A stretch of 64,000 nt of DNA from NCBI RefSeq assembly GCF_000377905.1, contig NZ_KB898872.1, forward strand, positions 347,884-411,883, in the 5' to 3' direction. The first letter of the stretch is position 1. Every line of letters begins with the position of its first letter. This DNA is from Thioalkalivibrio sp. ALMg11. Lineage in GTDB: Bacteria > Pseudomonadota > Gammaproteobacteria > Ectothiorhodospirales > Ectothiorhodospiraceae. The notes under the pieces were generated by a model, which saw only the letters and a program-made list of their open reading frames with translations, was not told where the DNA came from and did no database searches. The position numbers and the translations under genes were made by a program. Of this stretch, positions 7,929 to 15,733 are shown one piece after another.

Positions 7929-8162
7929 ATGAGCAATCACATGGCGGATGTCACCATCCACATCGACGAAAACACCGATCACGCGACCCGCGAGCGCATC
8001 CAGGACACCCTGCGTGAACTCCCCGGCGTCATGGCCGCCTCCAGTCACGACGAACGCCCTCACCTGATGGTGGTGGAGTACGATCCGGAACGGGTCGACA
8101 GCCGCAAGCTGCTGGACACGGTGACCGACTCCGGCGTCCACGCCGAACTGATCGGCCTGTAG
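7929..8162 (+). CDS. Small HMA-fold protein without the metal-binding CxxC
   Basis: The 77-residue protein has the beta-alpha-beta-beta-alpha-beta pattern of heavy-metal-associated domains: MADVTIHIDE, RERIQDTLRELPGV, HLMVVEYDPERVDSRKLLDTV. The CxxC copper site at the end of strand 1 is absent and there is no cysteine at all, so it is unlikely to be a copper chaperone. The start ATG at 7929 follows GAAGGAA closely. It is transcribed divergently from the rhodanese-metallo-beta-lactamase gene and is followed by a strong hairpin. Function unknown. Confidence 0.65.
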   Translation: MSNHMADVTIHIDENTDHATRERIQDTLRELPGVMAASSHDERPHLMVVEYDPERVDSRKLLDTVTDSGVHAELIGL

Positions 8163-8165
8163 CCT

Positions 8166-8205
8166 CCCGGGCGCCACAGGCTGTTTTCAGCCAGTGGCGC
8201 CCGGG
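8166..8205 (+). terminator. Long hairpin after the HMA-fold gene
   Basis: CCCGGGCGCCAC pairs with GTGGCGCCCGGG across an interior AGGCTG/CAGCC stem. It begins four bases after the stop codon. No T-run follows, so termination would rely on the very stable stem. Confidence 0.5.
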
Positions 8206-8268
8206 TGACCGGCTCACAAGGCATGCCGAATCGGGACAACCCGTCAACGGTCTGTCACCATATTATTC

Positions 8269-9783
8269 ATGGGGAAACGGGCCGGCATCCAGCGCGACGA
8301 CACGCACTCCGCAGGCGCGGAATACCGCGGCGGTGTCCGTTTTGTGCGCCCGAATGCCTGGCAGCTGTTGCTGGGCATCGGCCTCCTGCTGACCGCAACC
8401 TATGTCGCCCTGCCCTATGGCCTGCTGGCCAGCAGTCTCTACGTGCTGGGCACCGCAAGCGCTGCGGTCGCTGTCGGCATCGCCGTGTTGCACCGATCGC
8501 GGCCATTCGCCGCGAGCGCCTGGGGCCTGATCGCCACCGCGCTGACGCTGGCAGCCATCGGCCACGGCATCTGGTACTGGCTCGATCTGCAGGGCCTGGA
8601 ACCCTTCCCCTCGGCCGCGGATATCTTCTACCTGTCGGTATACCCACTGTTTGCCATGGCGCTGTGGCAACTGGGAAGCCAGACCGCACGCGACGATGGC
8701 GCCTTTGTGGATGCCCTGATCGTGGGGATCTCGGCCGCGGTGCTCGGTTGGGCCCTGCTGATCGCCCCCTACACCTACGACCCCGACCTGACCTGGCTGC
8801 AGCTGCTGGTATCCGCTGGGTATCCGGTCGCGGACCTGATCCTGCTGCCGCTGGTCCTGCGCCTGGTGTTCCTGCACCGAACCGGCATCACGGCCCACAG
8901 CTTCCTGCTCCTGGGGATGCTCGCCTATCTGGCGGCCGACCTGCTCTACGCCCATGGCAACTCCACCGGCTGGTACACCGCGGGCGGGCTGACCGATGCC
9001 TTCTGGCTGATCGCCTATTCCCTGATCGTGGCAGCCGCCTGGCACCCCTCCGCGAGGGTGGAACCTCGGACGCGCATTTCGCCCGCCGAGCTCTCCGGCC
9101 GCCGCCTGTTGGTGCTGGGGGCCGCGTCCGTCCTGGTACCGATGGTGATCCTGTTTACCGCTGGCAGCGAGATGGAGATCATTCGCGTCGCGGCGATCGC
9201 CTCCATCCTGCTGTTCCTGCTGGTGCTGTACCGCATGGCTGGATTGCTGCGCGAGACCCAGCACCAGGCCAAGCGCCTGGAGCACCTCTCGCGTACCGAC
9301 CCGCTGACCGGGGCGGGCAATCGTCGCCACATGGAAGAACAGTTAACCCGCGAGATCGCCCGCGCCGAACGCACCCAGGGCCCGCTCAACCTCGCATTCC
9401 TGGATATTGACCATTTCAAGCGCTTCAACGATACCCACGGCCATGCCGCCGGCGACGCCCTGCTGCAGGAAATGGTGGCCGCCTGGCGCCCCATCCTGCG
9501 GCCCACGGACCTGCTGGCACGCTTTGGCGGCGAGGAATTCGTGGTGGTATTCCCGCACATTGATGCGCAGCAGGCCAGTCGTGTGCTGGAACGCCTGCGC
9601 GCTGCGATGCCCAACGGCCAGACCTGCTCGGCCGGGATTGCCAGCTTCCACCCCGGCGACACCATGGACTCGCTGCTGGGACGCGCCGACCAGGCCCTGT
9701 ACGCCGCGAAGGACGGCGGACGTGACCGCATCATGATCGCCACCACCGAACCCATACCCGTTGCCAGCATGCCCGCGTTGTAG
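8269..9783 (+). CDS. Membrane-bound diguanylate cyclase
   Basis: This 504-residue protein has about eight to nine transmembrane helices (30-325) followed by a cytoplasmic GGDEF domain (about 340-490). The active site GGEEF (420-424) and the RxxD inhibitory site (RPTD, 411-414) are intact, so it should make cyclic di-GMP and be product-inhibited. The membrane part resembles MASE-type integral sensors, but no specific family can be named. It is a single gene between the HMA-fold gene and a TlpA-type fusion. It has a different sensor from the cyclase at 3104-4144. Confidence 0.85.
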   Translation: MGKRAGIQRDDTHSAGAEYRGGVRFVRPNAWQLLLGIGLLLTATYVALPYGLLASSLYVLGTASAAVAVGIAVLHRSRPFAASAWGLIATALTLAAIGHGIWYWLDLQGLEPFPSAADIFYLSVYPLFAMALWQLGSQTARDDGAFVDALIVGISAAVLGWALLIAPYTYDPDLTWLQLLVSAGYPVADLILLPLVLRLVFLHRTGITAHSFLLLGMLAYLAADLLYAHGNSTGWYTAGGLTDAFWLIAYSLIVAAAWHPSARVEPRTRISPAELSGRRLLVLGAASVLVPMVILFTAGSEMEIIRVAAIASILLFLLVLYRMAGLLRETQHQAKRLEHLSRTDPLTGAGNRRHMEEQLTREIARAERTQGPLNLAFLDIDHFKRFNDTHGHAAGDALLQEMVAAWRPILRPTDLLARFGGEEFVVVFPHIDAQQASRVLERLRAAMPNGQTCSAGIASFHPGDTMDSLLGRADQALYAAKDGGRDRIMIATTEPIPVASMPAL

Positions 9784-9894
9784 GGACCGGAATCCCCGAC
9801 TGCGAACACAATCCTGACACCCCGCAGGAGATCAGTGGAGCAATATCGAGCTCTCGCGCGTCTATCTACCCCGAACCCCTTCACCAAGGTTTCC

Positions 9895-11199
9895 ATGACC
9901 CACCGCATTCTCGTACGCCTGTTTGCCCTCGCGACCCTGCTGATGATCCCGTTCGCCGCGCTGGCGCAGGAGGCCAACGGCCCGACGGGCGCAGTCGACG
10001 CCGCCGCTTCCATCGAGGCCGGCGGGGCCGAGATCCCGGTGGAACGATATCGCGCCGATGGCGAGGCCGTGCTGTTGTGGCTTCCCTCCGAACACGGCCT
10101 GCAGGACGGCCATCGACAACAGGCCCTGGCACTGCAGGCGGCCGGGGTCGAGGTCTGGCTGGTCGATCCGTTCACCGGCCACTTCCTGCCCGAGGCGGCA
10201 TCCAGCTTCGACGACATGCCCACCGCCACGGTGGCGGACCTGATCGAGGCAACCCACGCCGATACCGGACGACCGGTCTTTGCCTTCGGGCATGACCGTG
10301 CCCTGCCCTGGCTGCTCACGGGCCTGTACCAGTGGCAACAGGACCACCCCGAGGCGGACTACCTGGCCGGACTGCTGATGACCAGCCCCTTTCTGCATAC
10401 CGGCGTGGATACCGATGAGGCCGAACTACAACCCATCGTCCGACTGACCAACCTGCCGGTGTACATCCTGCAGCCGGCCCAGTCGCCCCAGCGCCAGCAG
10501 CTCGGGCGTATTCGCAGCGGGCTGACCGAGGGCGGCAGTGCGGTGGGGGCGCGCCTGCTTCCCGGGATCCGCGACCGCTTCTTCTTCCGCCCCGATGCGA
10601 CCGAAGGCGAGCGGCTCGCCAGCGAGACCTTCCACCGCGAGATTATCTTCGCCATGGGCCTGCTGACGCGCCTGCCTCACCAACGGACGCCCGCCGTGGC
10701 CGAAGCGGACACGGACCTGACGGTACGCACCCCCAGCGGCACCGACGCACAGCTCAATGCCCTGGATGAACCCGTGGCGGCCCCGCCGCTGGAGCGGCCC
10801 GACCTGGCGGGGGATATCCATCGACTGGAGGACTATCGCGGCGAGGTGGTGCTGATCAATTTCTGGGCCAGCTGGTGCCCCCCCTGCGTGCACGAGATGC
10901 CGTCCATGCAACTGCTGGAGGACGAACTGCGCGACGAAGGCTTTCGCATCCTGGCGGTGAACCTGGGAGAGGACAAGGACACTATCCGCCGCTTCATCGA
11001 GGACGAGGTGCAGACCGAGTTCACCATCCTCCTCGATCCGGAACAGGACTCCCTCGACGACTGGCGCGCGATGGCCTACCCCACCAGCTACGTCGTCGAC
11101 CGCAAGGGCCGCCTGCGCTACTACCTGTTCGGCGCCATCGAATGGACCGAACCCGGCGTGATCGACCAGATCCGCGACCTGCTGGACGAAGACGCATAG
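9895..11199 (+). CDS. Exported TlpA-like thioredoxin fused to an alpha/beta-hydrolase-like domain (copy A)
   Basis: The 434-residue protein has a signal peptide (1-24), a region of about 230 residues with alpha/beta-hydrolase character, and a C-terminal TlpA/ResA-type thioredoxin domain with redox motif WC328PPC331 and cis-proline loop YPTSY. The expected nucleophile elbow reads FAFGHDRAL, without a serine, so hydrolase activity is doubtful. The domain order is identical in the minus-strand gene at 12916-14187. A GTG at 9835 with AGGAGA upstream would give 20 more residues; the ATG at 9895 starts a clean signal peptide and was preferred. Confidence 0.72.
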   Translation: MTHRILVRLFALATLLMIPFAALAQEANGPTGAVDAAASIEAGGAEIPVERYRADGEAVLLWLPSEHGLQDGHRQQALALQAAGVEVWLVDPFTGHFLPEAASSFDDMPTATVADLIEATHADTGRPVFAFGHDRALPWLLTGLYQWQQDHPEADYLAGLLMTSPFLHTGVDTDEAELQPIVRLTNLPVYILQPAQSPQRQQLGRIRSGLTEGGSAVGARLLPGIRDRFFFRPDATEGERLASETFHREIIFAMGLLTRLPHQRTPAVAEADTDLTVRTPSGTDAQLNALDEPVAAPPLERPDLAGDIHRLEDYRGEVVLINFWASWCPPCVHEMPSMQLLEDELRDEGFRILAVNLGEDKDTIRRFIEDEVQTEFTILLDPEQDSLDDWRAMAYPTSYVVDRKGRLRYYLFGAIEWTEPGVIDQIRDLLDEDA

Positions 11200-11234
11200 C
11201 GGCCCGGAAAGGGCGCGGCGCCGCGCGGGGCGTG

Positions 11235-11837
11235 CTAAAGATCCGCCAGGATGGCGCGCAGGCGCTCTTCGTAGGCCGCTTCGGTAATCAGCCCCCGGTC
11301 GTGCAAGCGATCCAGCTCTTCCAGCCGCGCCTCGACCGAACGGCCGTCGGAGTCTTCAACGCCTCCCTGATCCGCCTGTTCGCCTCCGCGGATCAACTCC
11401 ACGGCATTCACTTGCGCAAACAGCTCGTCCACTAGCGGCGCCAGCTTCTCTCGGGTCGGCCCGAACTTGTCCATCCGCCCGCTACCGCTGCGGGCATCGT
11501 AGGTGGCCTGCCCCGCCAGGCCCTGGGCGTCATAGACGCGAAGATCGGCGTACGAGAGGTACATTGCCAGATCCCACTTCCAGTTCGCAGTGTGTTCCAG
11601 GTAATGCGAGCACCGTGCAGGGCGGGAACCGGAATAGACATCCGTGCGGATGCCGCGTTGCTCGATCAGTTCGCGCAACTCAGGCTGAAATCCCGCCATG
11701 TGGATGTCGGGGTTGTCGAGCACGCAGACCAGGCTGACATCCACGGCATCCAGTGGCTCGATCGACTGGGTGATGGAACACCCGGTGGCCACCAGCGCAA
11801 TGCCGGCCACCCAAAACGTACGCAATCCTCGCAACAC
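11235..11837 (-). CDS. Lipoprotein, Sbal_3080-like, with C-terminal SHOCT-like segment
   Basis: About 200 residues, with a lipoprotein signal peptide ending in the lipobox VATGC (Cys about 20). A conserved core follows (VCVLDNP...F, YSG.R...SHYLEHTANWKWDLAMYLSYADL), which resembles the Sbal_3080 lipoprotein family of unknown function. The last 30 residues (ARLEELDRLHDRGLITEAAYEERLRAIL) look like a short SHOCT-type oligomerisation helix pair. The start is taken as GTG at 11837 because AAGGAAGG lies five bases upstream; an in-frame ATG at 11900 is poorer. It converges on the TlpA-like gene. Confidence 0.6.
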   Translation of the reverse strand: MLRGLRTFWVAGIALVATGCSITQSIEPLDAVDVSLVCVLDNPDIHMAGFQPELRELIEQRGIRTDVYSGSRPARCSHYLEHTANWKWDLAMYLSYADLRVYDAQGLAGQATYDARSGSGRMDKFGPTREKLAPLVDELFAQVNAVELIRGGEQADQGGVEDSDGRSVEARLEELDRLHDRGLITEAAYEERLRAILADL

Positions 11838-12096
11838 AAACACCTTCCTTCCTCTGGACGAAATCCTGCGCGCACCTGCCCCGCGCGAACGAGCGCGCAC
11901 CCTACCAGACCTGCACTACTCCCCGAATACCGAGGCATCCGTACCTCAGCGGTCATCCCACCGCCTGATGGATCGCGCGCCCCCTCGTGCAGCACCTTGC
12001 CGGGTCAGGAAATGCCCACGCGGGCAGGCGTTATTTGGCGCAAGCGCCGCAGTTCGAGACTACGTTCGAGGTATGAGAGACGTAGCGGAGACTCCC

Positions 12097-12771
12097 ATGA
12101 AAGCACCCAATGCAATACACCGAATCCGATCGGGCCTGCTCGCAGCCACGGTCCTGTTGCTGACCGCACCGGCATTCGCGGAAACAGAGGTCGGCATCAC
12201 CACCGACATGGCCGAGTTCGAGGTGCGCCACGGCGACGAACTGGTAACGGTGACCCGCGACCAGGATACCTTCGCAACCATCGACCTCGACTACGCGCAG
12301 ATCGCGCGACCCTGCCCGCCGTTCTGTATCCAGCCGATGAGCCTTGGGCCCGGCGTTGAGACCCTGGGCGAGCTGGAGTTCATCGACTACCTCCAGCAGA
12401 CCACGGAGCACGACGACCTGGTGATCATCGATTCGCGCACCCCGCGCGAATACCGCCGCGGCACCATCCCCGGCGCCGTCAACATCCCCTGGGACCGCCT
12501 GCACTTTGCCTCCGGCGCGGACCCGGACGACGTGCGCAACGTGCTGACCGAAGACTTCGGCGCAATCTTCGACGGCGACTTCTACGACTTCAGCCGGGCG
12601 AAGACCCTGGTGCTGTTCTGCAACGGCCCCTGGTGCGGCCAGTCACCCACCAACATCCGCACCCTGACCAATCTCGGCTACCCCGCCGAGCGCATCAAGT
12701 GGTACCGCGGCGGCATGCAGATGTGGCACGCCTTCGGCCTGACCATCGTTGAGGGCGAGACCGACGACTAG
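12097..12771 (+). CDS. Exported rhodanese-domain protein with a CPPFC motif
   Basis: The 224-residue protein has a signal peptide (1-28), a linker with the motif RPCPPFCIQP (cysteines 73 and 77), and a rhodanese domain (about 88-220). The candidate active-site cysteine is Cys175 in LFCNGPWCGQS, with a second cysteine at 180. Rhodaneses transfer sulfane sulfur through a cysteine persulfide. The CPPFC pair could form a disulfide or bind metal; this is inference. Start ATG 12097 has GGAG upstream. It lies between the two TlpA-type fusions, which suggests a shared thiol/sulfur role in the periplasm. Confidence 0.8.
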   Translation: MKAPNAIHRIRSGLLAATVLLLTAPAFAETEVGITTDMAEFEVRHGDELVTVTRDQDTFATIDLDYAQIARPCPPFCIQPMSLGPGVETLGELEFIDYLQQTTEHDDLVIIDSRTPREYRRGTIPGAVNIPWDRLHFASGADPDDVRNVLTEDFGAIFDGDFYDFSRAKTLVLFCNGPWCGQSPTNIRTLTNLGYPAERIKWYRGGMQMWHAFGLTIVEGETDD

Positions 12772-12790
12772 CCCAAGAGAACATCTACCG

Positions 12791-12870
12791 CGTCATTGCG
12801 AACGCAGCGAAGCAATCTGGTGGGGCTGCGCCCTTGTCTGGCGGATTGCTTCGCTGCGCTTGCAATGACG
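12791..12870. repeat. Dispersed hairpin-forming repeat, complete copy
   Basis: Left arm CGTCATTGCGAACGCAGCGA (continuing AGCAATC, 12791-12817) and right arm 12844-12870 pair at 25 of 27 positions around a 26-base loop. The same arms recur at 6406-6434 and, more diverged, at 26801-26921. No coding frame is present. It is a MITE- or REP-like element. Confidence 0.75.
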
Positions 12871-12915
12871 GGATGGGTGGCGAACCGGCGGTCACTGCGC
12901 CAGCCAGCCTGCCGA

Positions 12916-14187
12916 CTACTCCGGCTCCGCCATCAGGGCCTCGACGATGGCGATAACGTCGCGGTCGTCCCATTCAATGGCGCTGTTGACCGAATAACGC
13001 ACACGGCCGTCGCGGCCGAGGATGAAGGAGCTGGGGAAGGCGAACACGCGCCAGTCGGCGGCCACCCGGCCGTCGAAGTCCATCAGGACCGGGAAATCGA
13101 CCTGCACCTCTTCCATGAAGGCCGTGATGTGTTCGGCGCTTTCCTGATAGTTGACCGACACGATGGCGAAGCCCTCGCCCAGAGTCTCGGCCATGCGGTT
13201 CATCGACGGGATCTCGTGCACGCAGGGCGGGCACCAGCTGGCCCAGAAGTTCAGCAGTACCACCTGACCGTCGTAGTGGGACAGCGACTGCTCATCGCCC
13301 AGATGGTCGGTGAGCGTGAAGTCCGCGACCGGCGGCGGGTGATCGCGCTCCACCAGGCCGCGGCCGGCCTCGACGTCGCGGGCCGCCTCGGGCATGGGCG
13401 CGGCCGCCAGCGCGCGCGGGACGCTGGCCAGCAGACGGCCCGCCTGCAGCAACTGCGCGGGCAGGCGCTCGGCCGCGGCCTGCTCCTCCGGGTCGGGGGC
13501 CGAACGGCGCAGATAGTAAAAGTCGCGCACCTCCGGGACCATCTGCACGAACACCGGGCTACCGCCCCGGCGCAGGTCGGCCAGGATGTCGTCCAGGTGC
13601 CAGCGATAGACACCCTGAGTAGGCTGCAGCAGGAAGACTGGAAGATTGGTGGCGCGCACGACATCCACGAACTCGGCGGGCGCCCCCGCCACCGGTGTGT
13701 CGACCATCAGGTTGGGGAAGGCCAGCGCCGCTCCGAGCACATAGGCCTGCTCGGGGTCGTCCTCCTGCCACTGGCGCATGCCGCGCAGGGCGGTGATCGC
13801 CGGACGGCCCGAGGCCACCAGCATCACCTGCTTGCCGGTCTGCTCGTGCGCCGTGCGCAGTAGCGCCGCCACGCTCACGCCATCCAGGCTGCGCATGCTC
13901 TCGTTGGTGCGCGGGAGGAAATGGGCATCCAGCAGATCGACCTGCCAGACCTCGACACCCATCGCAGCCAGCTCGCGGCCGAGGCGCGCATGGTTGGCGT
14001 GTTCGCCCGCCTGCGGCAGCAGCCAGAGGTAGACTCGATCGCCGGCGGCCGGGTACACGGTGACCTCCAGGTCCACGCCGGCGGGATCGGTCACCGTGAC
14101 GGTGTGCGATTCCACCTCGCCGGCACCCGCTGGCGAGAACAGGAGCAGCAAAGACAGCAGCAAGGCCAAACGCGGCAGGATGGTCAT
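12916..14187 (-). CDS. Exported TlpA-like thioredoxin fused to an alpha/beta-hydrolase-like domain (copy B)
   Basis: This 423-residue paralogue of the gene at 9895-11199 has a signal peptide (1-22), a hydrolase-like middle region and a TlpA/ResA-type thioredoxin domain with WC319PPC322 and the loop FPSSF. The two copies share LPVFLLQPTQ / LPVYILQPAQ, VEVWLVDPFTGHFLP-like stretches and NFWASWCPPCVHE. The nucleophile elbow region reads MLVASGRPAI, again not a canonical GxSxG. It converges on the rhodanese gene across a repeat element. It probably reduces or sulfurates a periplasmic thiol partner; the partner is unknown. Confidence 0.75.
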   Translation of the reverse strand: MTILPRLALLLSLLLLFSPAGAGEVESHTVTVTDPAGVDLEVTVYPAAGDRVYLWLLPQAGEHANHARLGRELAAMGVEVWQVDLLDAHFLPRTNESMRSLDGVSVAALLRTAHEQTGKQVMLVASGRPAITALRGMRQWQEDDPEQAYVLGAALAFPNLMVDTPVAGAPAEFVDVVRATNLPVFLLQPTQGVYRWHLDDILADLRRGGSPVFVQMVPEVRDFYYLRRSAPDPEEQAAAERLPAQLLQAGRLLASVPRALAAAPMPEAARDVEAGRGLVERDHPPPVADFTLTDHLGDEQSLSHYDGQVVLLNFWASWCPPCVHEIPSMNRMAETLGEGFAIVSVNYQESAEHITAFMEEVQVDFPVLMDFDGRVAADWRVFAFPSSFILGRDGRVRYSVNSAIEWDDRDVIAIVEALMAEPE

Positions 14188-14279
14188 CGAGACGGGACCT
14201 CAAGGGGAACCGACCGCGACTATAGCGCCCACTCGCGTTCGCGGGAACGGCGCACGGAAGCGCCGAAGCCAGGGCAGGA

Positions 14280-14852
14280 TCAGCGCAGGTGGGTGTGCTG
14301 GTAGGTGCGCAGACGGCGGGTCTTTTCCACCATGCGCCAGAGGGAGCGGCAGTTGTTGTAGCGCGAGACGTGCTGCAGCGGCACCCAGAGGATATCGTGC
14401 GACTCGTGGCTGCCGGGCACCGGCAGGCGGTCGTCGATCTCCAGCAGGAAGCGCACGTCGATGTGCTCGTGCATCGGGAAATGCGGGCTGGCCGGGATGG
14501 TGTGGATGTCGAGATCGAAGACATCCTCCTCCACCAGCCGGATCTGCTCGGGGGCGAGCCCGGTCTCTTCGTGGGTCTCGCGCAGGGCCACCTGCAGGAT
14601 GTCGGCCTGGCCATCGGCATGCCCGCCGGGCTGGAACCAGCGGTGATGCTTGCCGTGCAGCAGCAGCAATGCCCGTTCGCGGTCGGGGCTGACCACCCAG
14701 GCGGAACCGGTTACATGCGCGGGCAGGAGATCGCAGTGGAAGCAGTCCGGGTGCTCGCTGACGAACTCCAGGGCACGGCGGACGTAACCGGCCTCCTCGA
14801 TGAAGGTCGTCTGGTGCCGGGCGAGCAGGTCCAGCAGCTGGGCGCGATGCAT
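14280..14852 (-). CDS. Nudix hydrolase
   Basis: The 190-residue protein has a Nudix domain (about 45-175). Its box reads GGHADGQ followed by RETHEETGL (about 78-100), so the REUxEExGU core that binds metal is intact, while the first glutamate of the box is replaced by alanine, as in several proteins with the GGHADG variant. These enzymes hydrolyse nucleoside diphosphate derivatives. The ATG at 14852 lies one base after the stop of csoS1D, so the two genes are translationally coupled. Substrate unknown; the coupling may point to a carbon-fixation-related metabolite. Confidence 0.8.
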   Translation of the reverse strand: MHRAQLLDLLARHQTTFIEEAGYVRRALEFVSEHPDCFHCDLLPAHVTGSAWVVSPDRERALLLLHGKHHRWFQPGGHADGQADILQVALRETHEETGLAPEQIRLVEEDVFDLDIHTIPASPHFPMHEHIDVRFLLEIDDRLPVPGSHESHDILWVPLQHVSRYNNCRSLWRMVEKTRRLRTYQHTHLR

Positions 14853-14853
14853 C

Positions 14854-15468
14854 TCAGGTCCCGGCGGGGTTGTGCAGGGCGTGGATCGCCGCGCGCGCGG
14901 CCTCGTCCACATCGCCCTCTCTGCCGGCCAGGGTCAGACGGCCAAAGGCACCCACCGCACGGACGTCGATCAGCGAGACGTTGGCGGCCTTCAGCGCCTG
15001 GTTCGCGGCGTAGATGATGTACCCGGCCGGCTCCGCCTCGAGGATGAACATGCTCTGTTCCGGCAGGATCATGTTGCCGCGACGATTCTGGCGGTTGATC
15101 AGCACGGTGTGATCCGGGGTCATCCCGCGGATGGTCTCCTGCCACGGGATGCGGCAGGGCTGGCGATCGGTCTGGCTGGCACCCAGGCGCGCCAGCAGCA
15201 CGCGCCCGGCCTCCTGCACGTCGCTCTGGTCGCGGTGGTGGATCACCATGGAGCCGAATTCACGCTCCACCACCTGCTGCGCGAGGTGCACGTTGGTCGC
15301 CTTCAGTGCCACGTCGGTCAGGCGGTGCACCGCCATCCCCGGGGACACCTCCACCCACAGGCAGGAGTCCCCCGGAACGGGCAGGAAGCCCTGGGAGACC
15401 GTAGCCATGTATTCCGCCAGCTGCGGCTGGAGGGAATCCATGTAGACGTAGGTGCGCAGCTGGATCAT
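14854..15468 (-). CDS. csoS1D: Carboxysome shell protein CsoS1D-like (tandem BMC domain)
   Basis: The 204-residue protein contains two bacterial-microcompartment (BMC) domains in tandem: residues about 1-95 ([26 protein letters not shown]) and about 105-200 ([26 protein letters not shown]). This is the layout of CsoS1D, a pseudohexameric trimer in the alpha-carboxysome shell whose pore is gated by a conserved Glu-Arg pair, here probably the ER of VVEREFG. The start was set at ATG 15468, where the BMC fold begins; the open frame extends upstream to 15588 without homology. No Rubisco or other cso gene is in the window. It is coupled to the Nudix gene. Confidence 0.85.
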   Translation of the reverse strand: MIQLRTYVYMDSLQPQLAEYMATVSQGFLPVPGDSCLWVEVSPGMAVHRLTDVALKATNVHLAQQVVEREFGSMVIHHRDQSDVQEAGRVLLARLGASQTDRQPCRIPWQETIRGMTPDHTVLINRQNRRGNMILPEQSMFILEAEPAGYIIYAANQALKAANVSLIDVRAVGAFGRLTLAGREGDVDEAARAAIHALHNPAGT

Positions 15469-15695
15469 CGATTCGCTCTGGGCCAGGGCCCGAGGCCCAT
15501 GGTTCCCGCACGTCGCGGCCCGAACCCGCGCGGGAATTCGCGCACGCCTCATGCAAGCCGCCTCGAAATGGCGGGCTCGCGGGCACACGCGGGAGAATTG
15601 GAGGACATATTGTGAACGCAGCGCGTCCCAAGCTCAACGTTGAGTGCCTTAACGGGCCGGCCTTCGGGCGGCCACACGTCCCCGGGAGACGCTCG

Positions 15696-15701
15696 TATAA
15701 T
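15696..15701 (+). promoter_or_regulatory. -10 element of the Gcr-family membrane protein gene
   Basis: A perfect TATAAT lies 33 bases before the ATG at 15734. The matching -35 (about 15673-15678, CACACG) is poor, so this is a moderate call. Confidence 0.45.
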
Positions 15702-15733
15702 GCAACGCCACCCCCGCAGCCACAGGGATTGTC

